A DNA stretch of 64,000 nucleotides from Alteromonas abrolhosensis. Lineage in GTDB: Bacteria; Pseudomonadota; Gammaproteobacteria; Enterobacterales; Alteromonadaceae. The position numbers and the translations under genes are program-made. Positions within the stretch are counted from its first letter, which is position 1. Every line of letters begins with the position of its first letter. Shown here piece by piece: positions 8,979 to 18,247 of this stretch. The notes beneath the pieces were generated by a model that was not told the origin of the DNA, ran no database searches, and worked only from the letters and a program-made list of their open reading frames with translations. The DNA lies in the NCBI RefSeq assembly GCF_001953635.1, contig NZ_MEJH01000002.1, positions 372,001-436,000 of the forward strand. The letters are read 5' to 3'.

Positions 8979-10142
8979 CTAGTTTCCGTTAGCCACTGCG
9001 TTGACGTCTTTGGCTTGAACCATATCGCCAGTTTTATTTCCCCAAGCATTTCGCTCGTAGGTAACAACCGCGGCAATTTCCTTAAGACTTAGCATTTTTC
9101 CAAACGCTTGCATGGCCGTACCTGACTTACCATGAAGCACAATGTCAATGTGACCCTGCTGATCCTCCAGCGCCATCTTGCTGCCTTTCAATGCTGGGAA
9201 TACGCCAGGTAACCCTTCGCCATTTGGCATATGACACGCTGCACAAGTTGTGTTGTAGACTCGCTCGCCTTCTTTCATCAATTCGTCCATAGACATATTC
9301 ATAGAAAGCAAACGCTGTTCTTCTTCTTTAGCTTTGCGAACAATTTCTTCTTGCTCGTTCATCCACTTGTCAAATTCGGCAGGCTCTTTCGCGATAACCA
9401 CAACGGGCATGTAACCGTGGTCTTTTCCACATAACTCAGCGCATTGCCCACGGTAGATCCCTGGCTCATTAACCTTGGCCCAAGATTCATTGATAAAGCC
9501 TGGGTTTGCATCTTTCTTCACCGCAAAATCGGGAACCCACCAAGAATGAATAACGTCATCAGAGGTAATAAGAAAACGTACTTTTTTACCTGTGGGAATA
9601 ACCAGAGGGCGGTCAACTTCAAGCAGGTAGTTATCTGTTTTCTGGAATTTGTTCTCTATTTGCTCACGCTGAGTGGCAAGCAGCGAGTAAAACTCTACGT
9701 CGCTGTCCATGTACTTATAGTGCCACTTCCACTGCGAACCTGTGACTAACACTGTCATATCAGGTTTGGACGTGTCTTCCATAGCGATAAGGGTGTTCGC
9801 TGCGGGCACTGCCATGAAAATAAGAATAAGAAAGGGAATAACAGTCCAGGCGATTTCAACCTTTACATTCTCGTGAAAATTGGCTGGCTTGGCACCACGG
9901 GACTTTCTATGTAGATACATTGAGGCGAACATCACGCCAAAAACTACAACCGCGATGCCTACGCATATGAAGAACATTAGCATGTGGAGGTCGTAGACCT
10001 GACCGCTAATGTCGGTTGCACCGCGTCTTAAATTAAGGGAAGAGGCTTCTTCACCTACTTCTTGCGCAAAAAGCAATGGGGAAAAAAGCAAAATGGGTAT
10101 ACTAGAACACCATTTTGCGAATACGGTCATTAGTTGTTTCAC
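8979..10142 (-). CDS. ctaC: Cytochrome c oxidase subunit II with fused cytochrome c domain
   Basis: A 387-residue protein: signal peptide (to about A26), two membrane helices (about 52-76 and 97-118), the CuA cupredoxin domain, then a C-terminal cytochrome c domain. CuA ligands are visible as H199 (DDVIHSWW) and C234, C238, H242 and M245 in GQCAELCGKDHGYM. The aromatic GSQWKWHY is the electron entry patch. The heme c site is CAACH (300-304), with M344 in AMQAFG as likely axial ligand, so this is a caa3-like subunit. The start is GTG, supported by GGAGGT seven bases upstream. First gene of the structural operon. Confidence 0.96.
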   Translation of the reverse strand: MKQLMTVFAKWCSSIPILLFSPLLFAQEVGEEASSLNLRRGATDISGQVYDLHMLMFFICVGIAVVVFGVMFASMYLHRKSRGAKPANFHENVKVEIAWTVIPFLILIFMAVPAANTLIAMEDTSKPDMTVLVTGSQWKWHYKYMDSDVEFYSLLATQREQIENKFQKTDNYLLEVDRPLVIPTGKKVRFLITSDDVIHSWWVPDFAVKKDANPGFINESWAKVNEPGIYRGQCAELCGKDHGYMPVVVIAKEPAEFDKWMNEQEEIVRKAKEEEQRLLSMNMSMDELMKEGERVYNTTCAACHMPNGEGLPGVFPALKGSKMALEDQQGHIDIVLHGKSGTAMQAFGKMLSLKEIAAVVTYERNAWGNKTGDMVQAKDVNAVANGN

Positions 10143-10677
10143 TCAGCACCTCCGTAATGGCGAGGTCAAAGACGCTGATTTGTTTGCGCAATGCCCTACC
10201 AAATGGTTAGCGAACGATTGACCCACTACTTCAACTTGTAAAACAAATTTAGAGTCATTGTTATTATTTTGTTAATCTTTGTATAAGAATTGCGCAATAA
10301 TGTCGTGCCGTCTAGTCTTTTCTATTAAAAATTTAACGAAGTGGTTAATTTTTAATCATTTAGTGAAAAATCTTTGATCTTATTTAATGTAAAAGGGAAG
10401 CGATGGCGTTGTGGGTTCTCATAGAAATCAAACGGGCATTTGGAACACACAGTGTGTTTGACAGGTCAGCTAACTAGCTAAGAAATCTACAAGTAATTTA
10501 TAAACAGCTGGCGGTTTTAAACAAATTTTAAAATAAAAAATGGTCTGAGCTTTGGGTATTCACAGAAAAAATAGAGCTCCGGCAGATAAAAATACGCGCG
10601 CTGAAAGTCCAAAAGTCTGTCTCCGATGACAAGAGCTAAGTTGCCGAATTCAAGAAAAAAGCAGGAACAAAAGGCAT
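10143..10677. promoter_or_regulatory. Non-coding region upstream of the oxidase operon
   Basis: No credible gene is visible in these ~535 bp between ctaC and the lexA terminator. The region should hold the promoter of the ctaCDGE operon, since ctaC is transcribed leftwards from 10142. Two short perfect palindromes lie close together: AACACAC-A-GTGTGTT (10444-10458) and AGCTA-AC-TAGCT (10468-10479). The stretch 10230-10400 is very AT-rich. No regulator can be named from these motifs. Confidence 0.5.
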
Positions 10678-10704
10678 AAAAAAAGCGGCTAATGCGCCGC
10701 TTTT
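10678..10704 (-). terminator. Intrinsic terminator of lexA
   Basis: Arms AAAAGCGGC (10681-10689) and GCCGCTTTT (10696-10704) enclose a 6-base loop. On the minus strand the stem is followed by seven U residues. It lies 20 bases after the lexA stop. Confidence 0.9.
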
Positions 10705-10723
10705 GTGCAAACAAGCTAAAATA

Positions 10724-11350
10724 CTACATCCAGTCAGCGTTTCTGATCACACCCACTGCAATGCCTTCAATCGCAAAGTGTTCGGTCGCCAAATCTACCT
10801 TAATGGGTGCAAATTCATCGTTTTCGGCATGTAGTAATACTTCACGCCCACGTTTCTCTAGACGCTTTACAGTCACATCTTCATCTACACGCGCCACTAC
10901 CACCTGTCCATTGTGTACATCAGTGGTGCGATGAACAGCAAGAAGATCACCGTCTAAAATTCCAATGTCTTTCATACTCATGCCGTTAACGCGCAATAAA
11001 AAGTCGGCGTGAGGTTGAAAAAGTGCAGGATCTACTTTGTAGTGCGATTCAACATGTTCTTGCGCCAAGATTGGCTCGCCCGCCGCGACACGCCCAATTA
11101 ATGGAAGCCCTTCTTCTTCTTGTGCGTCGTTATCAAGTGGGATGTTGAGCTTAATGCCACGTGACGTACCAGGCAAAATTTCAATTACACCTTTACGCGC
11201 CAGTGCCTTCAAATGTTCTTCTGCCGCATTGGCAGAACGAAAACCAAGTTGACGAGCTATTTCCGCACGAGTGGGCGGCATTCCCGTCTCTTGCATGGTG
11301 GTTTTAATAAGTTCTAAAACTTCAGTTTGTCGAGCTGTGAGTGGGCGCAT
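10724..11350 (-). CDS. lexA: LexA SOS repressor
   Basis: A 208-residue protein, close to the 202 of E. coli LexA. An N-terminal winged helix-turn-helix ([12 protein letters not shown], with the recognition helix near [16 protein letters not shown]) is followed by the S24 self-cleavage domain. The cleavage bond is A90-G91 ([10 protein letters not shown]). The catalytic pair is S125 (NGMSMKD) and K162 (VTVKRLE), each offset by six from E. coli. RecA filaments trigger its cleavage and relieve SOS genes. Two SOS boxes directly upstream show that it represses itself. A strong terminator follows, so it is a single-gene unit; E. coli lexA is followed by dinF, which is not present here. Confidence 0.97.
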   Translation of the reverse strand: MRPLTARQTEVLELIKTTMQETGMPPTRAEIARQLGFRSANAAEEHLKALARKGVIEILPGTSRGIKLNIPLDNDAQEEEGLPLIGRVAAGEPILAQEHVESHYKVDPALFQPHADFLLRVNGMSMKDIGILDGDLLAVHRTTDVHNGQVVVARVDEDVTVKRLEKRGREVLLHAENDEFAPIKVDLATEHFAIEGIAVGVIRNADWM

Positions 11351-11357
11351 AAAAGAC

Positions 11358-11373
11358 CTGTCTGTTCATACAG
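11358..11373. promoter_or_regulatory. LexA (SOS) box 1
   Basis: A perfect CTGT-N8-ACAG match (CTGTCTGTTCATACAG) 8 bp upstream of the lexA start. This is the gammaproteobacterial LexA operator consensus. Confidence 0.9.
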
Positions 11374-11376
11374 TTC

Positions 11377-11392
11377 CTGTAAGTATATACAC
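11377..11392. promoter_or_regulatory. LexA (SOS) box 2
   Basis: CTGTAAGTATATACAC, a CTGT-N8-ACAC near-match with the AT-rich centre usual for SOS boxes, 19 bp from box 1. The tandem arrangement mirrors the two operators of E. coli lexA. Confidence 0.85.
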
Positions 11393-11443
11393 CTAAAAGT
11401 AAATAACAAGCACTAGCCGCGTCTTTTGCTAGCAACCTTTGCG

Positions 11444-13777
11444 CTACTCTCCCCACACCACTTGATTTCTACCTTGCTCTTTAGCCTTATAAAGCGACTT
11501 ATCTGCAAGTGACAGTAGTGCGCTAAAATCTGCGTCATAAGTATCTTCAACAAATGTGGCACCAATACTGATGGATAAATTCATGGTGTCTGTTTTATAA
11601 GTGACAATCCCTTCTTCGACAGAGATGCGCAACGCCTCTAATTGCTTGTTTATATTGTCTTTACTATCTCCCAGCATGACGATAGCAAACTCTTCTCCAC
11701 CTAGCCGCGCCACAACGTTTGGCGCTTGGTTATGTTTAGCGATTTTTCGTGCGACAGCAATGAGTGCCTGATCGCCAGCATCATGACCGTAGGTATCATT
11801 CACTTTTTTGAAGTGATCAATATCTACGATAGCCACACATCCACGGCAATGCTGTTTCGAAAATGCGATACATTCATCTAAGAACGCGCGACGGTTGTAG
11901 AGACCAGTGAGTGAATCTGTCATGGCCAGTTGCCGCAGTTTTTCTTCAGCAACTGCCCGGGCTTCTTCAAGCTCTACTGCGTAGAAGAGGCCAGCCAGTG
12001 CGTCTAAGAATGGCTGTAGAAACTTTGCATCTTCGTCGGTATAAACATCAAACTTATTCGCTAAGCCTACCATCCCAACCACTTTGTCTTTCACCTTTAT
12101 GGGCAGACCTAAGAACCGACTAATACGGGGGTGCCCCGGCGGCACGCCTTTGGAATTAGGGTGACTGCTAGGCGCATTACTTATGGTAACTTCCCCGGTT
12201 AGAATTGTGGTGCCAAAGAGGTTATCGAAATTACTAAAATAGAGATTGCGCTTTTTATATTCAGCGTATTGAGAAAAGCTACTGTTGTCCCACACTATCT
12301 CGGAAATGGCATGTATAAAAAGTCTCGATTTGTTCCCGTCATCTTTCATTTGCCCCACAAAAGCGAACTGGCTATCTGAGATGTCAATGAGTTCGGCCAG
12401 CACGGATTGGCACGCCATTGTAAGGTCATTGTTTTGAAGGTATGAGGCACGCGTTTTATTGATAAACTGAAGCAGCTGGGTTTTCTTTTTTTCGTGCAGC
12501 TCCCTTTCCATTCGCTGTGTGATATCGCGATGAATGCCTGCAACTCGAACGGGTTTGCCCTGGGCGTCTGTCTCAACCGTTTTCCCATAGCTTTCTACCC
12601 AAACCCAAGAGCCATCAGCGTGTTTCATACGAAATGTGGTATTAAAGACTTTGCTTTTACCAACTAAATGCATGTGGAGCTGCTTTTCTACTTTGACATA
12701 ATCGGCAGGGTGAATCAGCTGCCTAAAAAAGCGCGAGCCGCTATCGTAGAACTCATATTCCAGACCAACGATGTCACACCAGCGCTTATTGACCTGATTA
12801 ACGTCTGCAGCCAAGTTCCAATCCCATGTTCCTAACTCAGAAGCTTCAAGTAATAAACGCATTCGTTGATTGGTTTTATTGAGCTTATCTTCCACGTATT
12901 TTTGGTCGCTGGTATCAAATAAAAAGGCTTGAACTGAATACAGCATACCGTCATCGCGGAAATTAGCGGTAGATATCATGCTTACCCAAATAGTACGGGT
13001 GGGAGTGACTATCTGAAGGCGACAAGTATGAGTTTCTACCCCTTCCATATGAGCCTGCATCGCGAAGGTAAAATCACTTTCAGCGTCTTGGGTCAACACT
13101 TCGCTTAGTGCTACAGAACCCGTAAGCAAATCTTGAGATGACACCCCCAATACGCGCTCACTATTTTTCGAAATATAAACCAGTCTTAGCGACGTATCGT
13201 AGCGCCAGGTTGCCAAAACAATCGGCGATTTTTCGATTAAGCCATGCTCTCGCTTTAGCGCTTCGTGCTCTCTTGAAAGCGAGATATGCTGACTCACTAA
13301 GACACCAATTCGATTTAGTACCTCTAGGTGTTTTGAGTCTATTTCTCTAGGCACAGTATCAATTAAGCATACCGCACCGATAACCTGTTCATTAATCTCG
13401 ATGGGCGTACCTGCGTAAAAGCAAATATGGGGTTCACCCGTTACCAACGGGTTGTGCATAAAACGAGGGTCTTCATGCGCATTGCATACAACCACTTGCT
13501 TCCGCTCATCAACCACATGACTGCAAAACGCATGTTCGCGACTGACTTTAGAGAGGGTGGTTCCATAACGAGCTTTAAAGGTTTCTTCAAACTCTCCAAC
13601 TACGCCAATAAGGGCGATAGGCACCTTATATGCCTCAGCTAACACCATCATTAAATCATCAAGATCTAACGGCACCTCACTGTTGAGCATAAAATCATCA
13701 ATTGTCTTTAATCGGCTTTGATCATCCACTACTACTTGCTCATATTCATTTACCCTTATAAAAGTAGTAATAGTCAT
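11444..13777 (-). CDS. Diguanylate cyclase, GAF-PAS-PAS-GAF-GGDEF
   Basis: A 777-residue soluble signalling protein with no visible membrane segment. Approximate order: GAF (20-175), PAS (185-290), PAS with PAC tail (300-420, ending in VRVAGIHRDITQRM), second GAF (435-605) and GGDEF (about 615-777). The active-site motif is intact as ARLGGEEFAIVML, with DIDHFKKVNDTYGHDAGDQ upstream. It should therefore make cyclic di-GMP from GTP. The RxxD inhibitory site, expected five residues before the motif, reads QAPN, so product inhibition is probably lost. The frame extends to a TTG at 13789; I prefer the ATG at 13777, though neither has a good ribosome-binding site. There is no EAL domain. Confidence 0.92.
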   Translation of the reverse strand: MTITTFIRVNEYEQVVVDDQSRLKTIDDFMLNSEVPLDLDDLMMVLAEAYKVPIALIGVVGEFEETFKARYGTTLSKVSREHAFCSHVVDERKQVVVCNAHEDPRFMHNPLVTGEPHICFYAGTPIEINEQVIGAVCLIDTVPREIDSKHLEVLNRIGVLVSQHISLSREHEALKREHGLIEKSPIVLATWRYDTSLRLVYISKNSERVLGVSSQDLLTGSVALSEVLTQDAESDFTFAMQAHMEGVETHTCRLQIVTPTRTIWVSMISTANFRDDGMLYSVQAFLFDTSDQKYVEDKLNKTNQRMRLLLEASELGTWDWNLAADVNQVNKRWCDIVGLEYEFYDSGSRFFRQLIHPADYVKVEKQLHMHLVGKSKVFNTTFRMKHADGSWVWVESYGKTVETDAQGKPVRVAGIHRDITQRMERELHEKKKTQLLQFINKTRASYLQNNDLTMACQSVLAELIDISDSQFAFVGQMKDDGNKSRLFIHAISEIVWDNSSFSQYAEYKKRNLYFSNFDNLFGTTILTGEVTISNAPSSHPNSKGVPPGHPRISRFLGLPIKVKDKVVGMVGLANKFDVYTDEDAKFLQPFLDALAGLFYAVELEEARAVAEEKLRQLAMTDSLTGLYNRRAFLDECIAFSKQHCRGCVAIVDIDHFKKVNDTYGHDAGDQALIAVARKIAKHNQAPNVVARLGGEEFAIVMLGDSKDNINKQLEALRISVEEGIVTYKTDTMNLSISIGATFVEDTYDADFSALLSLADKSLYKAKEQGRNQVVWGE

Positions 13778-13991
13778 GCAGAATCGCAATTAAACATTGC
13801 TAATGTTGAAGCGCCGTAAAAGAAATCAGTATGGGCCGTGAAACTTAGGGGAAAAAGCCAGTGGGCATTTGAACTTCCATAACTGGAAGAAGTCATTACA
13901 GCATAAGAAGCGATGATATTGGCTTATCGCGAGATTGTGACGCGTTTGTGTTACACTTCACCCGTTTTTATTTCATAGGATCACATAATTC

Positions 13992-16445
13992 ATGTCGTGG
14001 ATGCGAAAAGCCCTTCTGTCGGTATTTCATTATCCTGTTAAGTTACTGGTAAAAGCTCACAGCATTCCAGTTAACGTTGAAACCGAATTAGGAATAGATA
14101 AAAGCAAACCGATTGTTTATCTACTTCCAACCAACTCAGTGACAGACCAGCTTGCACTGAGAATGTCGACCAAAGCTTTAGGATTGCCTAGCCCAACAGA
14201 AACCCTGACTTTGGCAGGGCGAGAGTATTCGTCGACTTTGTTTTTACGTAAAACCCAGCCTCTTTTCCGCTCGTCGGCGAAGGATACGGGAATTGAAGAC
14301 GTTTTCACCGACCTCTTTCACTTACATAGAGACCATGAAAACCTCGATTTGCAGGTAGTTCCGGTTTATGTAACGTGGGGCCGTGCCCCCGGCCGTGGAA
14401 AGCCAGGTTTAAGTGACCTTATTGCTGATAAAGCGGCGCCAAGTTGGCTACGCAAGTTGTTCATTGTGTTGTTTTTGGGCCGCGACAATTTTATTAACTA
14501 TTCTAAGGCCGTTTCTGCACGCGCAATGTCCAACCAACATGGCAGCGACCAGAGCATCGCACACAAGCTAGTACGTGTAGCAAGTACTCACTTTCAGCGC
14601 AAACGTCAAAGTATGACCGGCCCTACATTGTTAGAGCGTCAAGAGCTCAACAACAGTGTATTGGGTTCAGACGCCGTGCGCCGTGCCATCGCGGAAGAGT
14701 CGAGAAGCAAAAAAGTCTCACATGAAAAAGCAAAGGAAACCGCACAAAGTTATATAACAGAAATTGCGGCAGATTATCGTGAGGGTCTAATTCGTTTTGG
14801 CGACAGACTACTTACCCGTATCTGGAACAAGATATACAACGGTATAAGTGTAGGACATGCCGATCGTATTCGTGAGTTGGCCGCTAATGGTCATGAAATC
14901 ATTTACGTACCTTGTCACCGTAGTCACATGGACTATTTGTTACTGACCTACGTGATTTATCACGAAGGCATGGTGACGCCGCATATTGCAGCGGGTATCA
15001 ACCTTAACTTTTGGCCTGTGGGCAAAATGTTCCGCCGTGGCGGTGCATTCTTCCTACGCCGCAGTTTTGCAGGCAATAAACTATACACCGCCGTTTTCAG
15101 AGAATATTTAGAACTGCTGTTCAACAAAGGCTACTCGGTAAAATACTACCCGGAAGGTGGCCGTAGCCGTACTGGTCGTTTGATCCCGCCTAAAACCGGT
15201 ATGCTAGCCATGACCATTCAAGCCATGCTCAAAGGGGTTAACCGCCCTGTAAGCATAGTGCCTGTTTACATCGGCTATGAAAACGTAATGGAAGTGAAGA
15301 GCTATTTGAACGAGCTGAAAGGCTCTAAAAAGAAAAAAGAATCTAATCTTCAGGTGTTCTCGGCTATTCGTAAGCTTAAAAATTACGGCCACGGCTACGT
15401 AAACTTTGGTGAGCCCATTGCGCTTAACCAGTTCCTTGAAAGTCATGTACCTAACTGGCGCGATTGTCGCGATGCCGAGCCAGAGAAGAAGCCTGCGTGG
15501 CTAACACCAGCGGTTAACGAGCTTGCCAATAATGTTATGACGCGCATTAACCGTGCCGCGGCATTAAACGGAATGGCATTAGCGTCTCTGTGTCTTTTGT
15601 CTTCTAAAAGACAAACCATGAGCGAAGTCGAATTAAGACAAGCGATGGGTGATTTCATGGACTTGTTCAAAGCGGTGCCTTTTAGTGATGACGCCACTAT
15701 TCCAGAATCATCAGCCGAAGAATTGCTGCGCGATACGCTGAAATTAGGTCGCTTCGATATTAAAGAGGACGATTACGGACGTTTGATCAGCCCACAGCCT
15801 CAGTCAGCGGTATATCTGACTTATTATCGTAACAACATTCTACATTTGTTCGCGATCCCTGGTCTTATCATGGCGTCTATCTTTGCGAAAAAAGGCACCA
15901 CAAAGAACAGTATTCTTCAGCTGATTGCTGCACTTTATCCGTTGCTGCAAAAAGAGCTGTTCTTGCACCTTACCCAAGATGAGGCGCTTGCGCATACTGA
16001 TGCTTTGATAACCGCATTGCTCAATAACGGTTTGTTACGACAAGAAGGCGACGAGCTATTACCACCTGATGCGCACTGCAAGCAATTCCACTCGGCGTGG
16101 CTATTAAGCCGATGCATGCAGGAAACACTTCAGCGTTATGCCGTAGTACTGACAATTCTTGATAAAGAAAAAGTCATTAGCCGTGGTGCCCTTGAGCGGG
16201 AGAGTAAGCAAGTGGCTGAACGCCTATCTACACTTTACGGACTAAGCTCCCCTGAGTTTTATGATAAAAACGTACTGTCTAGCTTCATTAGTGCATTGAA
16301 AGACAACCATTGGTTGGACTCTGAGAAAGATGGCAGTTTGAAGTACTCAGAAGAGTGTGAAGCTCTGCGCGCTGATGTAATGGCGTTGATATGGCCTGAA
16401 ATGATGCAGCATTTGGAGAACGTTACGCTAAACACATCAAATTAA
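13992..16445 (+). CDS. plsB: Glycerol-3-phosphate 1-O-acyltransferase
   Basis: An 817-residue enzyme, the usual length for PlsB. It transfers an acyl chain from acyl-ACP or acyl-CoA to sn-1 of glycerol-3-phosphate, the first step of phospholipid synthesis at the inner membrane. The catalytic HX4D motif is H309-D314 in CHRSHMDYLLL. Other family blocks follow: GGAFFLRRSF (block II), YYPEGGRSRTGR (block III) and VSIVPVYIGYE (block IV). AGGA lies about 12 bases before the ATG. It is a single gene, divergent from the diguanylate cyclase and closed by a strong terminator. Confidence 0.97.
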   Translation: MSWMRKALLSVFHYPVKLLVKAHSIPVNVETELGIDKSKPIVYLLPTNSVTDQLALRMSTKALGLPSPTETLTLAGREYSSTLFLRKTQPLFRSSAKDTGIEDVFTDLFHLHRDHENLDLQVVPVYVTWGRAPGRGKPGLSDLIADKAAPSWLRKLFIVLFLGRDNFINYSKAVSARAMSNQHGSDQSIAHKLVRVASTHFQRKRQSMTGPTLLERQELNNSVLGSDAVRRAIAEESRSKKVSHEKAKETAQSYITEIAADYREGLIRFGDRLLTRIWNKIYNGISVGHADRIRELAANGHEIIYVPCHRSHMDYLLLTYVIYHEGMVTPHIAAGINLNFWPVGKMFRRGGAFFLRRSFAGNKLYTAVFREYLELLFNKGYSVKYYPEGGRSRTGRLIPPKTGMLAMTIQAMLKGVNRPVSIVPVYIGYENVMEVKSYLNELKGSKKKKESNLQVFSAIRKLKNYGHGYVNFGEPIALNQFLESHVPNWRDCRDAEPEKKPAWLTPAVNELANNVMTRINRAAALNGMALASLCLLSSKRQTMSEVELRQAMGDFMDLFKAVPFSDDATIPESSAEELLRDTLKLGRFDIKEDDYGRLISPQPQSAVYLTYYRNNILHLFAIPGLIMASIFAKKGTTKNSILQLIAALYPLLQKELFLHLTQDEALAHTDALITALLNNGLLRQEGDELLPPDAHCKQFHSAWLLSRCMQETLQRYAVVLTILDKEKVISRGALERESKQVAERLSTLYGLSSPEFYDKNVLSSFISALKDNHWLDSEKDGSLKYSEECEALRADVMALIWPEMMQHLENVTLNTSN

Positions 16446-16499
16446 GACAATGTGCTAGCTGGCTGAAAATGCCAAACGTAAGCGTCGTGATAAAAAGAG

Positions 16500-16529
16500 A
16501 AAGCCCATGCCATAGCATGGGCTTTTTAT
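16500..16529 (+). terminator. Intrinsic terminator of plsB
   Basis: Perfect 11-bp arms AAAGCCCATGC (16500-16510) and GCATGGGCTTT (16515-16525) with loop CATA, then a short T-run. It lies 55 bases after plsB. Confidence 0.92.
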
Positions 16530-16532
16530 TGC

Positions 16533-16590
16533 GCGTCTATCTATTATTTCGGCCACTGGCAATGCCAATACTCCCTTATTAGATAGACGC
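16533..16590. repeat. Nested inverted repeat, 58 bp
   Basis: Perfect 11-bp outer arms GCGTCTATCTA (16533-16543) and TAGATAGACGC (16580-16590) enclose a 36-base spacer. The spacer itself contains the palindrome TGGCA-A-TGCCA (16557-16567). It follows the plsB terminator directly and lies in the plsB-ilvA convergent gap. No coding capacity is visible. It could be a repetitive extragenic palindrome; only a genome-wide search would show this. Confidence 0.5.
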
Positions 16591-16699
16591 TAGTTAGTGC
16601 CGCTTCGTATCGCTCCCCGGTAAACCTGCGCTTAACGTGAAGCAATACAAAGCGAAAACAAAAAAATGGCTAGTTTTCGTTTTGTGTTTTTATAACTGC

Positions 16700-18247
16700 C
16701 TACGCCGGCTGCGATAGGAAGAAACGATAAGCAGGGTTATCGGTCACTTCTTCCACTTTATATCCTAACTCAGCAACATGTTGATTGAAGTCCTCGCGGC
16801 TGTCTGGCGCAATGTCAAAGCCAGCCAATACCAAGCCTTCCGCGGCACCGTGGTTACGGTAATGAAATAGCGTTATATTCCACTGCTCGCCTAATGTATT
16901 GAGAAAGTTTAAAAGTGCGCCCGGGCGTTCTGGAAACTCAAAGCTGAAGACCTGCTCGTTGAGTATGGACGGTGGACGTCCGCCTACCATGTGACGTACG
17001 TGCAGCTTCGCCAATTCGTTGTCGGTTAAGTTGAAACAGTCATACCCCTTGTTCTCTAGGTCGCTTTGAAGCGCAGTGAACTCTTGCTGACCGCCCTTAA
17101 GTTTCACGCCCACAAAGATATGTGCTTCGCTCTCGCTCGCATAACGATAATTAAATTCGGTAATAGCTTTTGCCCCAACGCACTCACAAAACTGTTTAAA
17201 CGCGCCTTTGGTCTCAGGAATTTTGACTGCAAATACCGCTTCTTTTTGCTCACCTAATTCACAGCGCTCAGACACATAGCGCAGCGTATGAAAATTAATG
17301 TTCGCACCACAAAGAATACCACCAAGTTTTTTGCCTTTGAGGTCATGCTGCTTGGCATACTTGCGAATTGCAGCTACTGACAAAGCGCCCGCTGGCTCAG
17401 CAATAACTCGAGTGTCATCAAAGATATCTTTGATCGCTCCACATATTTCATCATTGGTAACGGTAATGGTTTCATCAACCAAGCGATTACACAGTCGGAA
17501 GGTTTCTTGCCCCATGATTTTGACGGCCACGCCGTCGGCAAAAATACCTACGCTTTCAAGTTCAGTAGGCGCGCCCTGAGCTTTTGCTTTAATGAAACAG
17601 GCAGACTCTTCCGACTCTACTGCAACAATTTTTATGCTTGGCTTTAATTGCTTTAGGTACACCGCAATGCCTGCAGCTAAACCACCGCCGCCCACAGCAA
17701 TAAATAAGATATCGAGGTGTGGGTTTTGCTCTAATAACTCGCGGGCGACCGTACCTTGCCCAGCGATGACATCGGGGTCATCAAACGGTGGAACAAAGGT
17801 ATACCCGTGGGTCTCACACAATGCTTTGGCATGGTTACTTGCCTGATCAAAGCTTGTTCCATGCAATACTACATTTACATTTTCACCGCCAAAGCGGCGT
17901 ACTGCATCAACCTTAATATCAGGCGTGGTTTCAGGCATAACGATAGTCGCCTGAATACCTTTCATTTTTGCACTGTACGCTAAGCCTTGCGCATGATTAC
18001 CCGCCGATGCACCAATTACGCCGGCCTGCAATTGTTCGTCGCTTAGCGAGCAAATGCGATTGTAAGCACCGCGCAGCTTAAAGCTTTTTACCGGCTGCTG
18101 GTCTTCGCGTTTCAGAAATATCTCATTTCCCAGCTCTGCCGAAAGCAGAGACATATAAGAAAGCTCGCTTGCTACGGCTACATCGTAAACGGGGGCAAGT
18201 AGGATTTTCTTTAAGTATTCGTGGTCGCTAACGTGTTCGGCTGCCAT
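16700..18247 (-). CDS. ilvA: Threonine ammonia-lyase, biosynthetic (threonine deaminase)
   Basis: A 515-residue long-form enzyme. The N-terminal PLP domain (about 1-320) carries the cofactor lysine K57 in PVKSFKLRGAYN and the phosphate-binding glycine loop in VGGGGLAAG. Two C-terminal ACT-like regulatory domains (about 335-410 and 430-510) are expected to bind isoleucine and valine, as in E. coli IlvA. It converts threonine to 2-oxobutanoate and ammonia, the entry step to isoleucine. Its start overlaps the ilvD stop by one base (TAATG), so the two are one transcript. An imperfect 12-bp hairpin (16648-16659 with 16673-16684) follows without a clear U-run. Confidence 0.97.
   Translation of the reverse strand: MAAEHVSDHEYLKKILLAPVYDVAVASELSYMSLLSAELGNEIFLKREDQQPVKSFKLRGAYNRICSLSDEQLQAGVIGASAGNHAQGLAYSAKMKGIQATIVMPETTPDIKVDAVRRFGGENVNVVLHGTSFDQASNHAKALCETHGYTFVPPFDDPDVIAGQGTVARELLEQNPHLDILFIAVGGGGLAAGIAVYLKQLKPSIKIVAVESEESACFIKAKAQGAPTELESVGIFADGVAVKIMGQETFRLCNRLVDETITVTNDEICGAIKDIFDDTRVIAEPAGALSVAAIRKYAKQHDLKGKKLGGILCGANINFHTLRYVSERCELGEQKEAVFAVKIPETKGAFKQFCECVGAKAITEFNYRYASESEAHIFVGVKLKGGQQEFTALQSDLENKGYDCFNLTDNELAKLHVRHMVGGRPPSILNEQVFSFEFPERPGALLNFLNTLGEQWNITLFHYRNHGAAEGLVLAGFDIAPDSREDFNQHVAELGYKVEEVTDNPAYRFFLSQPA

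Noticed and set aside
10517..10714. A 65-codon minus-strand frame between lexA and the oxidase operon.
   Set aside because: It overlaps the lexA terminator, has no ribosome-binding site, and its sequence looks random and AT-driven.
16533..16590. Integron attC-like site, because of the nested inverted repeat.
   Set aside because: The arms do not contain the RYYYAAC / GTTRRRY core sites needed for integrase recombination, and there is no gene cassette array.
16648..16684. Imperfect 12-bp hairpin after ilvA as a terminator.
   Set aside because: No U-run follows on the minus strand, so I mention it only within the ilvA entry.
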